The notes: generated from the sequence alone by a model not told the origin. DNA of 64,000 bases from Strongylocentrotus purpuratus (GCF_000002235.5 NW_022145601.1:7823660-7887659); one strand, 5' to 3'; positions 26,901 to 34,070 are shown, counted from the stretch's first letter. A program made the numbers and translations.

Positions 26901-29875
26901 GCCCACTTCGTGCTGAGAATCTTTACATTACATCGTACATGTATTCAAGCGGCCTTGGTGAAGAGCTCCAACAAGGCGTTGTGCAGTATATCACGTCATA
27001 ACTAGGCTACAAGTACAATATGATTTAATAATCCAAAAAAATGTTCATTTTCTTTCTGTCCCAATAGCCTATGTTGCACCACAGTGTACTGACCCAATCA
27101 GCGGACACCTGAAACTTGCTTGGTACGCAGACAAGTTGGCAGCACATGGAGGGAAATATATTGAAGACCTTCAAGCGGTCTTGTCATGTAGCGGAGAGTT
27201 TGAGATCACGGGAAATCAGGAGATTGTATGTGTGGAGGTCGAAGGACAACTGCAATGGGACAAAACACCGGGCACATGTGGTGAGAACATTTTTCAAGGC
27301 AATTTGACTCTGTGTTGTTATAAGGGACATGTCAGTGGCGGATCAAGAGGGGGTGGTGGGGGGGGGGGGTGGGCCTCCTCGCCCTCCCCCCGACGAATTT
27401 GGCCCCCCTCCCCCTTGCCGCCAGCTGGATCCGCCCGTGGGCACATGTCATGCACAGCTTCCTGATCTAAACAAAGAAAATAATCAAAATATGTTCTGGG
27501 AACAAGGGTTATTATCCCACAAGTGACATGTATATGTGTCCCAGTACTTAATCACAATTATAATTGATAAATGACACATATTTGGAAACCTTAGATCCTT
27601 CTCTTTCATTTGCTGTAACCATATGATGCATATTTCACTCATGAGTGATTAAGATGAATTTGAAGAGAGGAAACCAAAAAGTCATTTGGCGGATGGTATC
27701 TGAATTTCAAAGAGAAAATCACATTTCTAGAAAGTTGAGTTTCTGCCCTTTCATATGACACCTCAGTCAGGAAAAATGAGCTAGGAATTAAAAAGTTCTG
27801 TTTGTTTAAAGTAGTGCTTGCATTTCCATAATTTTATTGAACGAATTTGTTTTCACTGGCTGCCTGCCGTAGCAACAAACAAAATTAACAAAAGACTTTG
27901 TTGACAATCAGCCGTAGACGAAAGACTTTATGCATTGCAATGATCTCTTCTAAAGTTCTAAAGTGAGCCCTGGTCAATTTCAAAGAATTGGGCAACTTTC
28001 GACAGTAACAGCTTTCCCTGTTATTATCATTACTGCAGTGGATGATAATGGTACATATTTGATCAGTGCTCGATCCTGATAAATGCCTCAATTTTCTTCT
28101 ATCAATGCATCATATAATGTTAAATAAGTATAGTTTAGTACCTCCCTCCCAAATGTTCCCTTCTAAAGTCCTAAAGTGAGCCCTGGGGGTGTTTCACAAA
28201 GATCCTAAGTTAAACTTATCTCTTAGTTGGATTTAAAAATTATGGAAAGCTGTTAGCATCATTGAAAATATTTTGTAAAAGTTATTTCAAAAGGCATAAA
28301 ATGTTGATTCAAATCATTTATATTTTCTATTATCAAGGAGATTTCATGTTATTGATGTGGAATTTATGAAAAGTCTATTTACTTGAGTTTTTGCTTTTGA
28401 ATATATTTATTTTAAGGCTACAAATGGCTCTCCATAATTTTTAAGTCCAACTTAGTGTTAAGTTTGACTTACATGTACTTAAGATCTTTGTGAAACACCC
28501 CCTGGTCAATTTTAAAGAACTACATGTAGCAAAAAGTATTGCGGTAGCTCACTGCTATACATCGGCTTGGATAAGTTGTGGAATGTTGTGAATATTAATT
28601 TAGAGGAATGTTCAATCGCTGGGGCTCTTAATACAAAGTATACCATCATATTTTTCAAATTTTGAAAATGCAAGTAGGATAACAGGATTTTTGGTTCATT
28701 CCTTGTGCCTCCTTGAAAAAGAAAAAGTGTATTTGTAAGATCTAGACCAAATGTTGGCCTTTCAGTTTAGGCCTATGTTTAATATTAAACATACATGTAC
28801 TTAGAACACATTATGTGGAATTACATTTTAGATGATTCATACAGACTCTATTTCTCATAACATGGTCCCATTTCACAAAACTTGTCATCAGTGACAAATA
28901 ACAGTTTTTCTTATAAGCCAGTGAAATCCCTGCTTCTGTTGGTTATCAGCAGATTTGTCACTGATTTTTGTAATTTGTCATTGCAAAAAGGCTTTGTGAA
29001 ACGGGTCCCTGATCACTAAAATATCATATAGGTTGTGACACCAACTTCAAACCTGAAATGGTTTTGTTTTTAATCCCTAGAGTAGAGTGAGAATGGGATT
29101 TTGTTGCACATGACATTAAAGACCGACTAATTGAAGGTTTAGCAAGTGGTATACAATTACTTACCAGCAATTTCAACTATTTAAATTTAAAAAAGAATTA
29201 GAGGTCAACAGTAAAACTATCTTGTGTTTCTCATTTTATGTTCGACCACTCGGATTAAGCAGCATAATAACACTAATGTTTTTATGCTGCATTCTTCTTG
29301 AATAATCCTGCAATAAGATGATAAGTATATAATCCACTTAATCAAATAATTGTGATTTCTCATTCCCTATCCTAATCCCTTTTTGGGGGTGCTTTTCTCC
29401 TTCTTTCATTTTTCTGTTTGCAGAGGAAATGGAGGAGGTTAATGAATTTAGTTGCCAAGGGTCATACACAGCTGTGAGGGATTTGGATGACAAAGAAGGG
29501 TTTTGCTATCGATTTGTGGACACAAAGGGTACCTGGGAAGAGATGAAGACGGAATGCGAATCTGACGGTGGACATCTGGCCGATATGGGCTCTTACATTG
29601 AACATTCCGCCTTGCTGGGATTTCTGAACAATATCAATAGACTGCAATCGGTGGCCTGGATTTCTACCAATGACCGGGAGAACGAGGGCGTGTACCTTGA
29701 CTCCAGTGGCCAGCCGGTACCCCTCACCCTCTGGTGCCCTGATGCCCCTGAGGATCCAGATCAAATACCAGCAAACCAAGACTGCGCTATCACATCCACA
29801 ATGGGATGGAACGACAATCTCTGCGATAATAAATACTTTGCCATTTGTGAACGTGACATATCCTACCTCCCCTAA
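3777..29875 (+). CDS. multi-HYR, sushi and C-type lectin protein gene, 3' part (14 exons seen)
   Basis: Joined exons: 3777-4018, 5830-6060, 7390-7620, 8952-9194, 11005-11235, 12568-12810, 14613-14843, 16181-16411, 17308-17538, 19639-19905, 21299-21577, 24470-24733, 27068-27280, 29424-29875. Every intron begins GT and ends AG, and every junction is phase 1, typically G|AT giving Asp. Domains in order: nine HYR repeats of types A/B/C, three divergent HYR-like repeats, one four-cysteine sushi/CCP domain, then one C-type lectin domain and the stop. HYR and sushi modules are extracellular adhesion modules, so a secreted or surface protein with a lectin end is inferred. The 5' end, signal peptide and any earlier exons lie outside the window. 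Exon A1 is 1 bp off frame, so it is either skipped, dead or misassembled. The exact protein name is not recognised; it may be annotated as a hyalin-like or HYR/sushi/lectin protein. Confidence 0.8.
4557..4960 (-). mobile_element. LINE reverse-transcriptase C-terminal fragment in L intron
   Basis: Read on the minus strand in shifting frames it gives pieces such as VQDRATRLIFGF, STTEQRILL, LQIYTGRPACIIRATTDAL, LNPKSRLSPTGIFFTVADSK and AWKFLEQYPTC. These match the usual end of LINE ORF2 (RATRL..., TEQRI, SR..FTVA..KAWN.LP). Broken by stops and frameshifts, and 5'-truncated. It is duplicated with the L intron at about 9731-10137, 13352-13750 and 18087-18490, and is cut at about 17149 in the C2-C3 intron. 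Confidence 0.65.
5457..5715. mobile_element. hAT-type terminal fragment in L intron
   Basis: The stretch GTCAGCGATTTTTCAACCTT followed by TTGTAAGTCATGGCACCC resembles the conserved ends of many hAT non-autonomous elements (CAGNGGTTCTCAACC...). It follows the long G run. Repeated in each L intron at about 10631, 14237 and 18987. The 72-codon antisense open frame over it, beginning MMTATFFQF, is repeated with the intron and is not evidence of a gene. Confidence 0.45.
5830..6060 (+). CDS. HYR exon B1
   Basis: 231 bp, 77 codons, phase 1 at both ends; acceptor AAACAG, donor GGTAAGAC. It begins DDTDPVVVCVAT, carries the HYR core STTFNPDLESYTVGSTPVVV and DAAGNSASCTATV, and ends VSVTG. Two cysteines, as in a single disulphide-bonded HYR repeat. 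The peptide is identical to B2 and B3, so it belongs to a recently duplicated or homogenised unit. Confidence 0.85.
6061..7389 (+). repeat. s-type intron between B1 and C1
   Basis: About 1.33 kb. Open for a few dozen codons past the donor, then non-coding. It holds a TTTGCTCC MITE (7131-7325) before the acceptor. No gene is supported; the antisense open frames here recur identically with every s intron copy. Confidence 0.7.
7131..7325. mobile_element. TTTGCTCC-family MITE before exon C1
   Basis: Left end GGCATTTGCTCCGG, right end TTGGCGTAGGAGCAAGTG, interior with GGTTAGG-type words. Same placement relative to the acceptor as in the A1, A2, A3 and C2 introns. Confidence 0.6.
7390..7620 (+). 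CDS. HYR exon C1
   Basis: 231 bp, 77 codons, phase 1/1. It begins DDTDPEVSCEAVTAFTS, continues SDNVLVVSTTFDPEQTSYPV and GSTPVVVTVADAAGNEASC, and ends TATVTVEG. The 5' half resembles B exons; the 3' end (DAAGNEASC... with donor GGTAAGTCTACG) matches A exons, so the C type looks like a mosaic of the two. Confidence 0.85.
7621..8951 (+). repeat. s-type intron between C1 and A2
   Basis: Nearly identical to 6061-7389 apart from small indels and substitutions near the 3' end. TTTGCTCC MITE at 8697-8890. No gene seen. Confidence 0.7.
8697..8890. mobile_element. TTTGCTCC-family MITE before exon A2
   Basis: Left end GGCATTTGCTCCGG, right end GGCGCAGGAGCAAGTG. This is the same sub-variant as before A1, with GGGTGAGGGTTGCGG inside. 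Confidence 0.6.
8952..9194 (+). CDS. HYR exon A2
   Basis: 243 bp, 81 codons, phase 1/1. It begins DDEAPTLTCGKVGAG, then GGAPDDNVEVTSITAEPTF, EGDEYPLGETTVVITAVDAA and GNEASCTATVTVEG. This is the classic HYR signature, with a D.APTLTC start, a G.T.V....D.AGN core and a closing C.TVTV. The reading frame stays open about 71 codons past the donor into the intron, but the GGTAAGT donor and the alignment with B/C exons support splicing. Confidence 0.88.
9195..11004 (+). repeat. L/s hybrid intron between A2 and B2
   Basis: Copy of 4019-5829 with a 17-base G run (10599-10615), the antisense LINE fragment, and the same L-to-s junction near 10891-10896. Small open frames in it are not supported as genes. 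Confidence 0.75.
11005..11235 (+). CDS. HYR exon B2
   Basis: 231 bp, 77 codons, phase 1/1; peptide identical to B1 and B3 (DDTDPVVVCVAT to TATVSVTG). Followed directly by an A exon rather than a C exon, so this repeat of the A-B-C unit has lost its C member. Confidence 0.86.
11236..12567 (+). repeat. s-type intron between B2 and A3
   Basis: About 1.33 kb, holding a TTTGCTCC MITE at 12312-12506. The MITE interior resembles the C1/C2 variant while its right end resembles the A2 variant, consistent with recombination joining an s intron from before C to one from before A when exon C was lost. Confidence 0.7.
12312..12506. mobile_element. TTTGCTCC-family MITE before exon A3
   Basis: Left end GACATTTGCTCCGG, right end GGCGCAGGAGCAAGTG; interior of the C-type variant (GGATTGGGGGGAGAG). 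Confidence 0.6.
12568..12810 (+). CDS. HYR exon A3
   Basis: 243 bp, 81 codons, phase 1/1; same peptide as A2 (DDEAPTLTCGKVGAG to TATVTVEG). Acceptor TTTGAACAG, donor GGTAAGTC. Confidence 0.88.
12811..14612 (+). repeat. L/s hybrid intron between A3 and B3
   Basis: Copy of the A1-B1 and A2-B2 introns with an 11-base G run (14213-14223), the antisense LINE fragment and the same L/s junction near 14499-14504. No gene. Confidence 0.75.
14613..14843 (+). CDS. HYR exon B3
   Basis: 231 bp, 77 codons, phase 1/1; identical peptide to B1 and B2. Two cysteines; HYR core DAAGNSASC. Confidence 0.86.
14844..16180 (+). repeat. s-type intron between B3 and C2
   Basis: Copy of the B1-C1 intron with a TTTGCTCC MITE at 15921-16115. 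No gene seen. Confidence 0.7.
15921..16115. mobile_element. TTTGCTCC-family MITE before exon C2
   Basis: Left end GACATTTGCTCCGG, right end GGCGTAGGAGCAAGTG. Same variant as before C1 apart from scattered substitutions. Confidence 0.6.
16181..16411 (+). CDS. HYR exon C2
   Basis: 231 bp, 77 codons, phase 1/1; peptide as C1, ending TATVTVEG. It is followed not by an s intron, as C1 is, but by the start of an L intron. Confidence 0.86.
16412..17307 (+). repeat. short L/s chimeric intron between C2 and C3
   Basis: Only 896 bp. The first part is L type (ATATTGAGCAGTTTCTTTG, then the LINE fragment). At about 17144-17152 it switches to s type: L reads TATATATTTGGAGGGTG, s reads GCAGGTTAGGCC, and the chimera reads TATATTTGGAGGTTAGGCC. 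This junction differs from the L/s junction used in the A-B introns and lies within a few bases of shared sequence (AGGT/GG). The TTTGCTCC MITE is cut to its right half (about 17148-17242). Confidence 0.8.
17308..17538 (+). CDS. HYR exon C3 (C-type with a B-type 3' end)
   Basis: 231 bp, 77 codons, phase 1/1. The first part equals C1/C2 (DDTDPEVSC to DAAGNEASC) but it ends TATVSVTG like B exons. The DNA switches to AGCGTTACGGGTAAG and then back to the C/A-type intron start (TCTACG). Best read as a short gene-conversion tract from a B exon. Confidence 0.85.
17539..19638 (+). repeat. intact L-type intron before exon D
   Basis: About 2.1 kb. It carries the full L sequence, with antisense LINE fragment (18087-18490), a 24-base G run (18950-18973) and the hAT-like stretch. 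At about 19250, after CTCTCTGCTTGAA, it goes on into unique sequence (ACTATCCCGTTTC) up to the exon D acceptor. This is the only copy with the native 3' part, so it is the likely parent of the L/s hybrids. Confidence 0.75.
19639..19905 (+). CDS. HYR-like exon D
   Basis: 267 bp, 89 codons, phase 1/1; acceptor TATTCCAG, donor GGTAAGTA. It begins DDEKPELTLPTKEELEFCTD, contains CFDTVDGEISEISLTPYTEG and GIGGCDIVATCVDEAGNSC, and ends EKTYTVQIIG. The closing half fits HYR (G...V..T..D.AGN.C...V.V); extra cysteines set it apart from the A-C types. Single copy, outside the amplified array. Confidence 0.82.
19906..21298 (+). other. intron D-E
   Basis: About 1.39 kb. Holds a G run (about 19957-19966), a MITE with inverted ends (20384-20694) and a segment (20948-21190) similar to 31234-31470 beyond the gene. 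No coding sequence supported. Confidence 0.7.
20384..20694. mobile_element. MITE, GGGTGTTTCAC family, copy 1
   Basis: Inverted ends: left ATTTCACAAAGATTTTAAGT and TTGGACTTAAAAATTATGG; right CCATAATATTTAAGTCCAAC and GATCTTTGTGAAACATCCC. The interior (TATTTTCTATTATCAAGGAG) is shared with the copy at 28187-28500. The left tip carries a small insertion compared with copy 2. Confidence 0.8.
21299..21577 (+). CDS. HYR-like exon E
   Basis: 279 bp, 93 codons, phase 1/1; acceptor TTTGACAG, donor GGTGAGT. It begins DCEKCEFQPADAL, contains NFVLPTVTDNSRDKPTPTCS and ATIHCVAEDSAGHPCELDIS, and ends VQVSG. HYR-like by the TVTDNS and AEDSAGHPC positions; six cysteines. Confidence 0.8.
21661..21822. mobile_element. 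small MITE with GGGCCC ends
   Basis: 162 bp. Left end GGGCCCTGCTTCATCAAACTT, imperfectly inverted at the right as AAGTTTTATGAAACGGGCCC. The interior has a short duplicated word (GCTACTGTTATAA). Non-coding. Confidence 0.7.
22085..22330 (-). mobile_element. LINE reverse-transcriptase C-terminal fragment
   Basis: On the minus strand one frame reads VLNNWNSLPESVVSAPSVNS followed by FKARLDKHWKKEQYNSPF. This is the standard end of CR1/L2-like LINE ORF2 proteins (WN.LP..VV.A.S.N.FK.RLDK.W). Truncated at the 5' side; a stranded fossil inside the intron. Confidence 0.75.
22869..23034 (+). repeat. diverged relic of L-intron sequence
   Basis: GTGTCTGGCAGTGAAGTCTA through AATTCCTGCAAAGTTCTACA and GATGTTGGCTGCAAAAGGGA aligns with the L intron (for example 16705-16862) with clear substitutions and indels. 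It is older than the near-identical array copies. Confidence 0.75.
23879..24070. repeat. ACT-type trinucleotide microsatellite
   Basis: About 190 bp of CTA/ACT repeats with interruptions (GCT, CCA, AAT). Open in several frames only because of its period. Confidence 0.95.
24470..24733 (+). CDS. HYR-like exon F
   Basis: 264 bp, 88 codons, phase 1/1; acceptor TATTAACAG, donor CCGTAAGTA. It begins DKEAPVITNLPDQRRF, then AECTDNNIDGAYPATSPYLL and NTHFAIGECDIGLYCEDKCG, and ends DEYKLTVV. The opening (D.EAPVI..LP) and closing (G.C.I...C.D..G......L.V) fit a divergent HYR repeat. Last HYR-like unit before the sushi exon. Confidence 0.8.
24734..27067 (+). other. intron F-G
   Basis: About 2.3 kb, AT-rich. 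It contains a Tc1/mariner-like MITE (25884-26534) with a CA microsatellite (26190-26209) inside. Otherwise no gene; open frames of 60-76 codons here have no recognisable content. Confidence 0.7.
25884..26534. mobile_element. Tc1/mariner-like MITE with about 200-bp terminal inverted repeats
   Basis: Left arm GAGTCAAAAAAAAGTTTACA from about 25890, followed by ATCATCTATGGACAGTAAAT, GTTCACGCTTGGATGAACAG and GCAAAAATCGACTTG. The right arm (26334-26534) is its reverse complement with scattered changes and ends AAACTTTTTTTTGACTCGCA. TA dinucleotides flank both tips (25882-25883 and 26535-26536). No transposase frame inside. Confidence 0.82.
27068..27280 (+). CDS. sushi/CCP exon G
   Basis: 213 bp, 71 codons, phase 1/1; acceptor CCCAATAG, donor GGTGAGAA. 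The exon holds four cysteines in the sushi pattern: APQC, AVLSC, QEIVC and TPGTC, with the conserved Trp in LQWDKTPGTC just before the last one. CCP modules mediate protein-protein contacts in complement and adhesion proteins. It links the HYR chain to the lectin domain. Confidence 0.88.
27335..27442. mobile_element. 108-bp MITE with G/C-rich interior and 8-bp target duplication
   Basis: GTGGCGGATC at the left is inverted as GGATCCGCCCGTGGGC at the right. The direct repeat ACATGTCA lies on both sides (27327-27334 and 27443-27450), an 8-bp duplication of the length made by hAT-type transposases. The interior is a G run followed by C-rich sequence that can fold back. Confidence 0.7.
28187..28500. 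mobile_element. MITE, GGGTGTTTCAC family, copy 2, with target duplication
   Basis: 314 bp bounded by GGGTGTTTCACAAAGATC and GATCTTTGTGAAACACCC, with further paired TTGGATTTAAAAATTATGG and CCATAATTTTTAAGTCCAAC. CCTGG is duplicated on both sides (28182-28186, 28501-28505). An uninterrupted relative of the target is present at 27946-27985. Confidence 0.85.
28864..29009. mobile_element. small MITE with GGTCCC ends
   Basis: 146 bp. GGTCCCATTTCACAAAACTT at left is inverted as CTTTGTGAAACGGGTCCC at right; the inner words CAGTGACAAAT and ATTTGTCA also pair. Confidence 0.7.
29424..29875 (+). CDS. C-type lectin domain, terminal exon H
   Basis: 149 codons after a phase-1 acceptor (TTTGCAG), stop TAA at 29873-29875. 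The fold markers are present in order: FSCQG, GFCYRF, WEEMKTECESDGGHLADM (the first helix), VAWISTND at the WIGL position, LWCPDAPEDP, NQDCAIT, MGWNDNLC and YFAICE. The WND motif of calcium site 2 is kept, but the usual EPN or QPD triplet appears as APE, so classical mannose or galactose binding is uncertain. The extra Cys pair at the start makes it a long-form domain. Only a few residues follow the final ICE (RDISYLP), with no membrane segment, consistent with secretion. Confidence 0.92.
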
Positions 29876-32800
29876 AAAACAGAATTTCGTACAGCAGGCA
29901 TAAGCAAATTCAAAAGCCATCTTTTTGATCAACCCGCAATTGAACTGTACCTGCTTGAGTTAAATCACTGGCTAACTTTACATGGCACCGCACAAACAAT
30001 AGATAAATATATCTATTTGACATGCGTGTACATACTTCTAGACCAAATTGTCTGGGGGGATGTCATACCTTTTGGTAGAAACTACACTATTTTCTAGGTA
30101 GCAATTTCTTGCTCTGGATATTCCAAAATGCCTGTAAATGCTAGTGAACAGGTACATCTAAACCTGCTTCATACTGTCACTTAAACTGGAATTCATAAGT
30201 ATTTCAAATACCGGTAGTACTCTAATTGAAATTTTAGCATAGTTGTGAAATCTTGTTTCCTGCTGTTTTTATACCCAAGAATTAAATCACCAACGAATTT
30301 GGTCTTATGCTTGCTCACGAAACTATTGACCCGACTATGGCTTTGCCTTCGTAACTTTATATGTTACGTCGATTTAGAAAACAAATTAGGAAAGAGAGCG
30401 CAGAATCTTTACCACTATCCTTCTATCATATAACGTTTATCTATTTAACATCTATCATTTCATCTATTTAACATCTATCATTTTAACAATTTATGTTTTG
30501 GGGTGGCAGAGGGTTTGTGTTGTCTGTAAACTATTTAAGTAAATTTAAGGAATTCAAATCTAGTTTTAAATTGTTGTCAAACATTCAACAATGAGGAATG
30601 AGAAATAAGGTCATTTTAAAAACTTGACATAAGTTTGTTTATTCAAGAAATCTGAAGAAAATGAATTTAAGTGATTTTTTGAATGATTTGAGCAGTGAAT
30701 GTTGGCAAAACGTCCTTTTAGAAACTGATGCTAATAATGCCTATGAAATATGGTGTAGAAAATTTTGTTTGGTACTGGATAAACATGCCCCTCTTATCTC
30801 ATCATATTCTTCTACCAAGCTCAACAATCATTTTGTTTGGTAAGAAGGAGGCTGTTTAAGGTCTGATGGTTTGAATAACAAGAAACTTCATTCAAACAAC
30901 ACCTCAAATAAAAAATAATGAAAGGGACATTTTTTTCTAGCTCTTCCCTCATCATTCTGCCATAGAAAAAAATACACGGGCTATAGGCAAATGTAGTATT
31001 TTAATGGGAAGAGATATACTACATTATTAATTGTTAATATTAAGTGATATGTAATTGTTTTCTTGTAGAATGTCTTATTTAAAATATGTTAAGCTTTACA
31101 CAGTGCTGTGTATTAACTTAGAAGCATGCATGTATCCGATACATAATAAACCAGTTCATAGTTGCAGTCTGAGCATGAGCAGATAATGGTCATTGCAGAC
31201 CAAATTGTGAAATTCATGAAGACAAAACACTGGATACGTGCTCATGAAAGTTATGTAATCATTATTCATTGATGCACAAGCAGTGCACTCCACGATACAC
31301 AGGTTGAAGTATTCTTTGAAACGGGAAACAAAGGCTATTTTTGTAGCACCTCCATCGTTGTAGGAGTTATTATTTCAAAATGTACAAAATGGGACCTCTT
31401 CATGTTTTGAAGATCTGTGGATATTCAGAGTCATTTGGGATATGTGCTAACTGTGAACTGGTCTATTGTGCAGAAGTATGCTAATTTTCTTGTTTGTTTC
31501 TTTCCTCCTTCAATTTCCCAATGCAAGACATTGTTTGATCACTGAAATGCGCAATAAATCTTATTTAGTCTGAAACTATTACAAAACTGTTTGTTGCACT
31601 TTTTTAAAAAAAACTTCATTTCATATTGGTTTTCAACATCAAGGAATGTGATTTTAAGAGCAAAAGAAAAGAAATTATTTTCAATATGTATTATGTAATG
31701 TAATCAATTTAATGTACAAATCTTTGTTCCGGGCTTCGTTACCACTTATGTCATTTAGCTGTTTATATGAATAATAATTATATTTCGATAGAAGGTAAAT
31801 TGCATACTGGGTACGTTAATTGTTGCTAGGTAGGACAAACATTATGGCTTGTACCTAACCAACCACACGTTATGTATGCAATTCGCATTCTGACCATTGA
31901 TAGACAAATATTTGTAACAGGTGAATGAAATCATTTATGACGAGTCACTTAACAAAGATTTGTGCATTGAATTTGATTACATTATTAAGAAAATGGCCTA
32001 CTGGGTTAGCTGTAGGACAAGTTCAGATAACCTATGGAATAAAGCATTATCGAAAATCAAAGTGGATACTTCTTATTGTTCAAAATTTTCATATAAATTA
32101 ACCGTCAACATAAACTATCATAAAATACTCTACCAACATCAATTAAGATCAAGTGCTGAACTTTCACGCTTGGAAGGGCTGGCGTTAAACCGTTAGAAGG
32201 TCTGATTGAGATAATTGCAAAAAGTAGAGCAAGTAGCCATTCAAACGTTAATAAACATGCATCTGCAAGACACTTTGGTTCAACAATAAAAGCAAAGAAT
32301 GAGAAAAAATGGAGGATTGAGCTCTGGATGTCAACTGTAGTCTCAAGACTGCATGGTTTTGACAAGTACAGTTTAAGATGCCTCTTCTCTTTTGTTTCTC
32401 ATGATTGTGTTTTTTTCATTGGTTTAATTAATTTGACTAAACAATATAGTAATGCTCATCAACATTTGAATGGCCAGATGCATCATTTTTGCATTGATTG
32501 TTAAATGGCTATGCTCTCTCATGTGTGAATGGTATGGGATACCTATTGCATATCATTGTAAAGAGGATTAATATATATTTTTCTTGATATATGAAAGATA
32601 ATTTTATATTAACCTTTGACTGCTAGATTCTTACATTTTTCATAGATTTAATACAGGAACAACCCTGTTCCAGTAGACAATGGGTTCAATGGTTATTTGA
32701 AAAAAGTTAACTAGAAATAGTGTCTACTTTTATTTTTTGCGAGAGTACATACGGTACACCATATACATAAGGAAACAGCATGCGAAAGGTTTAATATGTA

Positions 32801-32948
32801 GGAAAAAAACAGACAGATTTACTTGTAGGCCATTCAGATAAGAGGGTATTTAAATGAAACTCGTAGAAAGAAACATTGTAGAAAGAATCATGAATTGTAT
32901 CACCAAAGGGGTGTACCCACTGGATAACTCTGTATTAAGAAACTAATT
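29876..32948 (+). other. 3' flank of the lectin gene
   Basis: AT-rich. The first AATAAA after the stop is at about 30907-30912, another at 31145-31150; either could end the transcript. A LINE scrap lies at 30640-30843. The parts 31234-31470 and 31820-32015 resemble introns D-E and E-F of the gene. The 91-codon open frame at 31921-32196 has no recognised domain. No gene called. Confidence 0.6.
30640..30843 (+). mobile_element. LINE endonuclease/RT linker fragment
   Basis: The open frame gives ANNAYEIWCRKFCLVLDKHA followed by PLI. This fits the stretch between endonuclease and reverse transcriptase in CR1-like LINEs (..A...W...F..VLDKHAPL). The frame ends in a stop shortly after; a short isolated fossil. 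Confidence 0.55.
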
Positions 32949-33112
32949 TTGAAGAAGTCACTTCACACGGCCAATCATCAAAGCATGCTCACAATAAAAC
33001 ACACCCACAATAAGACACGCCCAGTTATTAAGGGGGGGGGGGGGGTAAGAGGACACTTTTTTTATGGGGGGGTTTACACACAGAAAATTACCAAAGGGGG
33101 GGGGGGGTTTAA

Positions 33113-33197
33113 TCATCATCATCATCACCATCATCATCACCACTATCATCATCACCATCACCACCATCATCATCATTTTCATCATCTTCATCACCAC

Positions 33198-33238
<41 letters not shown>

Positions 33239-33240
33239 CT
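33113..33240. repeat. ATC/CAT microsatellite preceded by G runs
   Basis: About 128 bp of ATC repeats with CAC and TTC interruptions. G runs at about 33031-33044, 33065-33071 and 33098-33107 lie just upstream. The His-, Asp- and Met-rich frames over it are artefacts. Confidence 0.95.
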
Positions 33241-33507
33241 ATGAGTGTTGTAACAAACTTTCTGTATAACAAGGTGTTCAGTCGGTTTCAATACTTCTGT
33301 ATTCTCTTGTTTTTCACCTGTGATATTTATAATATGAATATAACTGTTCATCAGAATGGATCTACAATGGTAGGTAGAATCTCAGACTAGGAGATAAATG
33401 GTTTAATACATGTCCTTGTGTGAGAAGTAAGTATAAACATAAGCCAAAGCTACATGGTAGTAAATTAGTAAGATTATTCAGACGTGAGTGTCATGTACCA
33501 TAATTAT

Positions 33508-34070
33508 ATCATACAAAAATATCAAATCAATATCATTTATATACAGTAATCTTTAGTTCTGAAAGCCACAGTACAGTCGTACATACAAGTATCTAAAATG
33601 GAGGCCCCGTGTAGAGAAGAGTTGCTACCTTTGCACGTTAAGAACCCACTGCACTATTCGTATAAGAGTAGGGGGAAACCCCGGTGTAGTGGTCCACCTG
33701 CACACACCCCCAGTATAGTACGATAATACTCTGTAAAGAGGTCTGTACTCAAAAGGAAGAAGAAGAAATAAACATGTACTATCATTGTATACAAGAGAAT
33801 CAATGTGTTGCTACACAAATTGCTTGGAAACTAACATGAATGCAAGGTCTGAGCTAAATATACTAATATCATACAAAACTATCAAATCAATATCATCTAT
33901 ATACAGTAATTTTTAGTTCTGAAAGCCATAGTATAGTCATACATTCAAGTCTCTAAAAATAAATACATATACATGTACTATCATTGTATACAAGAGAATC
34001 GATGTGTTGTTACAAAAATTGCTTGGAAACAAAAATGAATGCAAGATCTGAGCTAAATATACTAATACAT
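33508..34070 (+). repeat. 200-bp tandem duplication, first copy split by a SINE-like insertion
   Basis: Copy 1 is 33508-33599 plus 33770-33871; copy 2 is 33866-34070. Shared words include TCAAATCAATATCAT, TTTAGTTCTGAAAGCCA and TATCATTGTATACAAGAGAA. Copy 1 is interrupted by about 170 bp (33600-33769) that copy 2 lacks. Confidence 0.8.
33600..33769 (+). mobile_element. SINE-like insertion with AAG-rich tail
   Basis: Contains GCACGTTAAGAACCCACTGC and GGTCCACCTGCACACACCCC, and ends in GAAGAAGAAGAAA. The exact empty site is the second tandem copy at about 33956-33966. No clear box A/B head was seen, so it may be 5'-truncated. Confidence 0.6.

Larger units (their letters stand above)
27281..29423 (+). 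other. intron G-H
   Basis: About 2.1 kb with three inverted-repeat elements (27335-27442, 28187-28500, 28864-29009) and a direct duplication (27946-27985 versus 28165-28186 plus 28501-28520). No gene content. Confidence 0.7.

Noticed and set aside
29462-29932. 156-codon antisense open frame over the lectin exon
   Set aside because: Shadow of exon H, which has the splice site, domain motifs and stop on the plus strand.
31921-32196. 91-codon open frame as a gene or LINE piece
   Set aside because: No motif recognised; its start overlaps sequence shared with the E-F intron, so it is more likely repeat-derived non-coding DNA.
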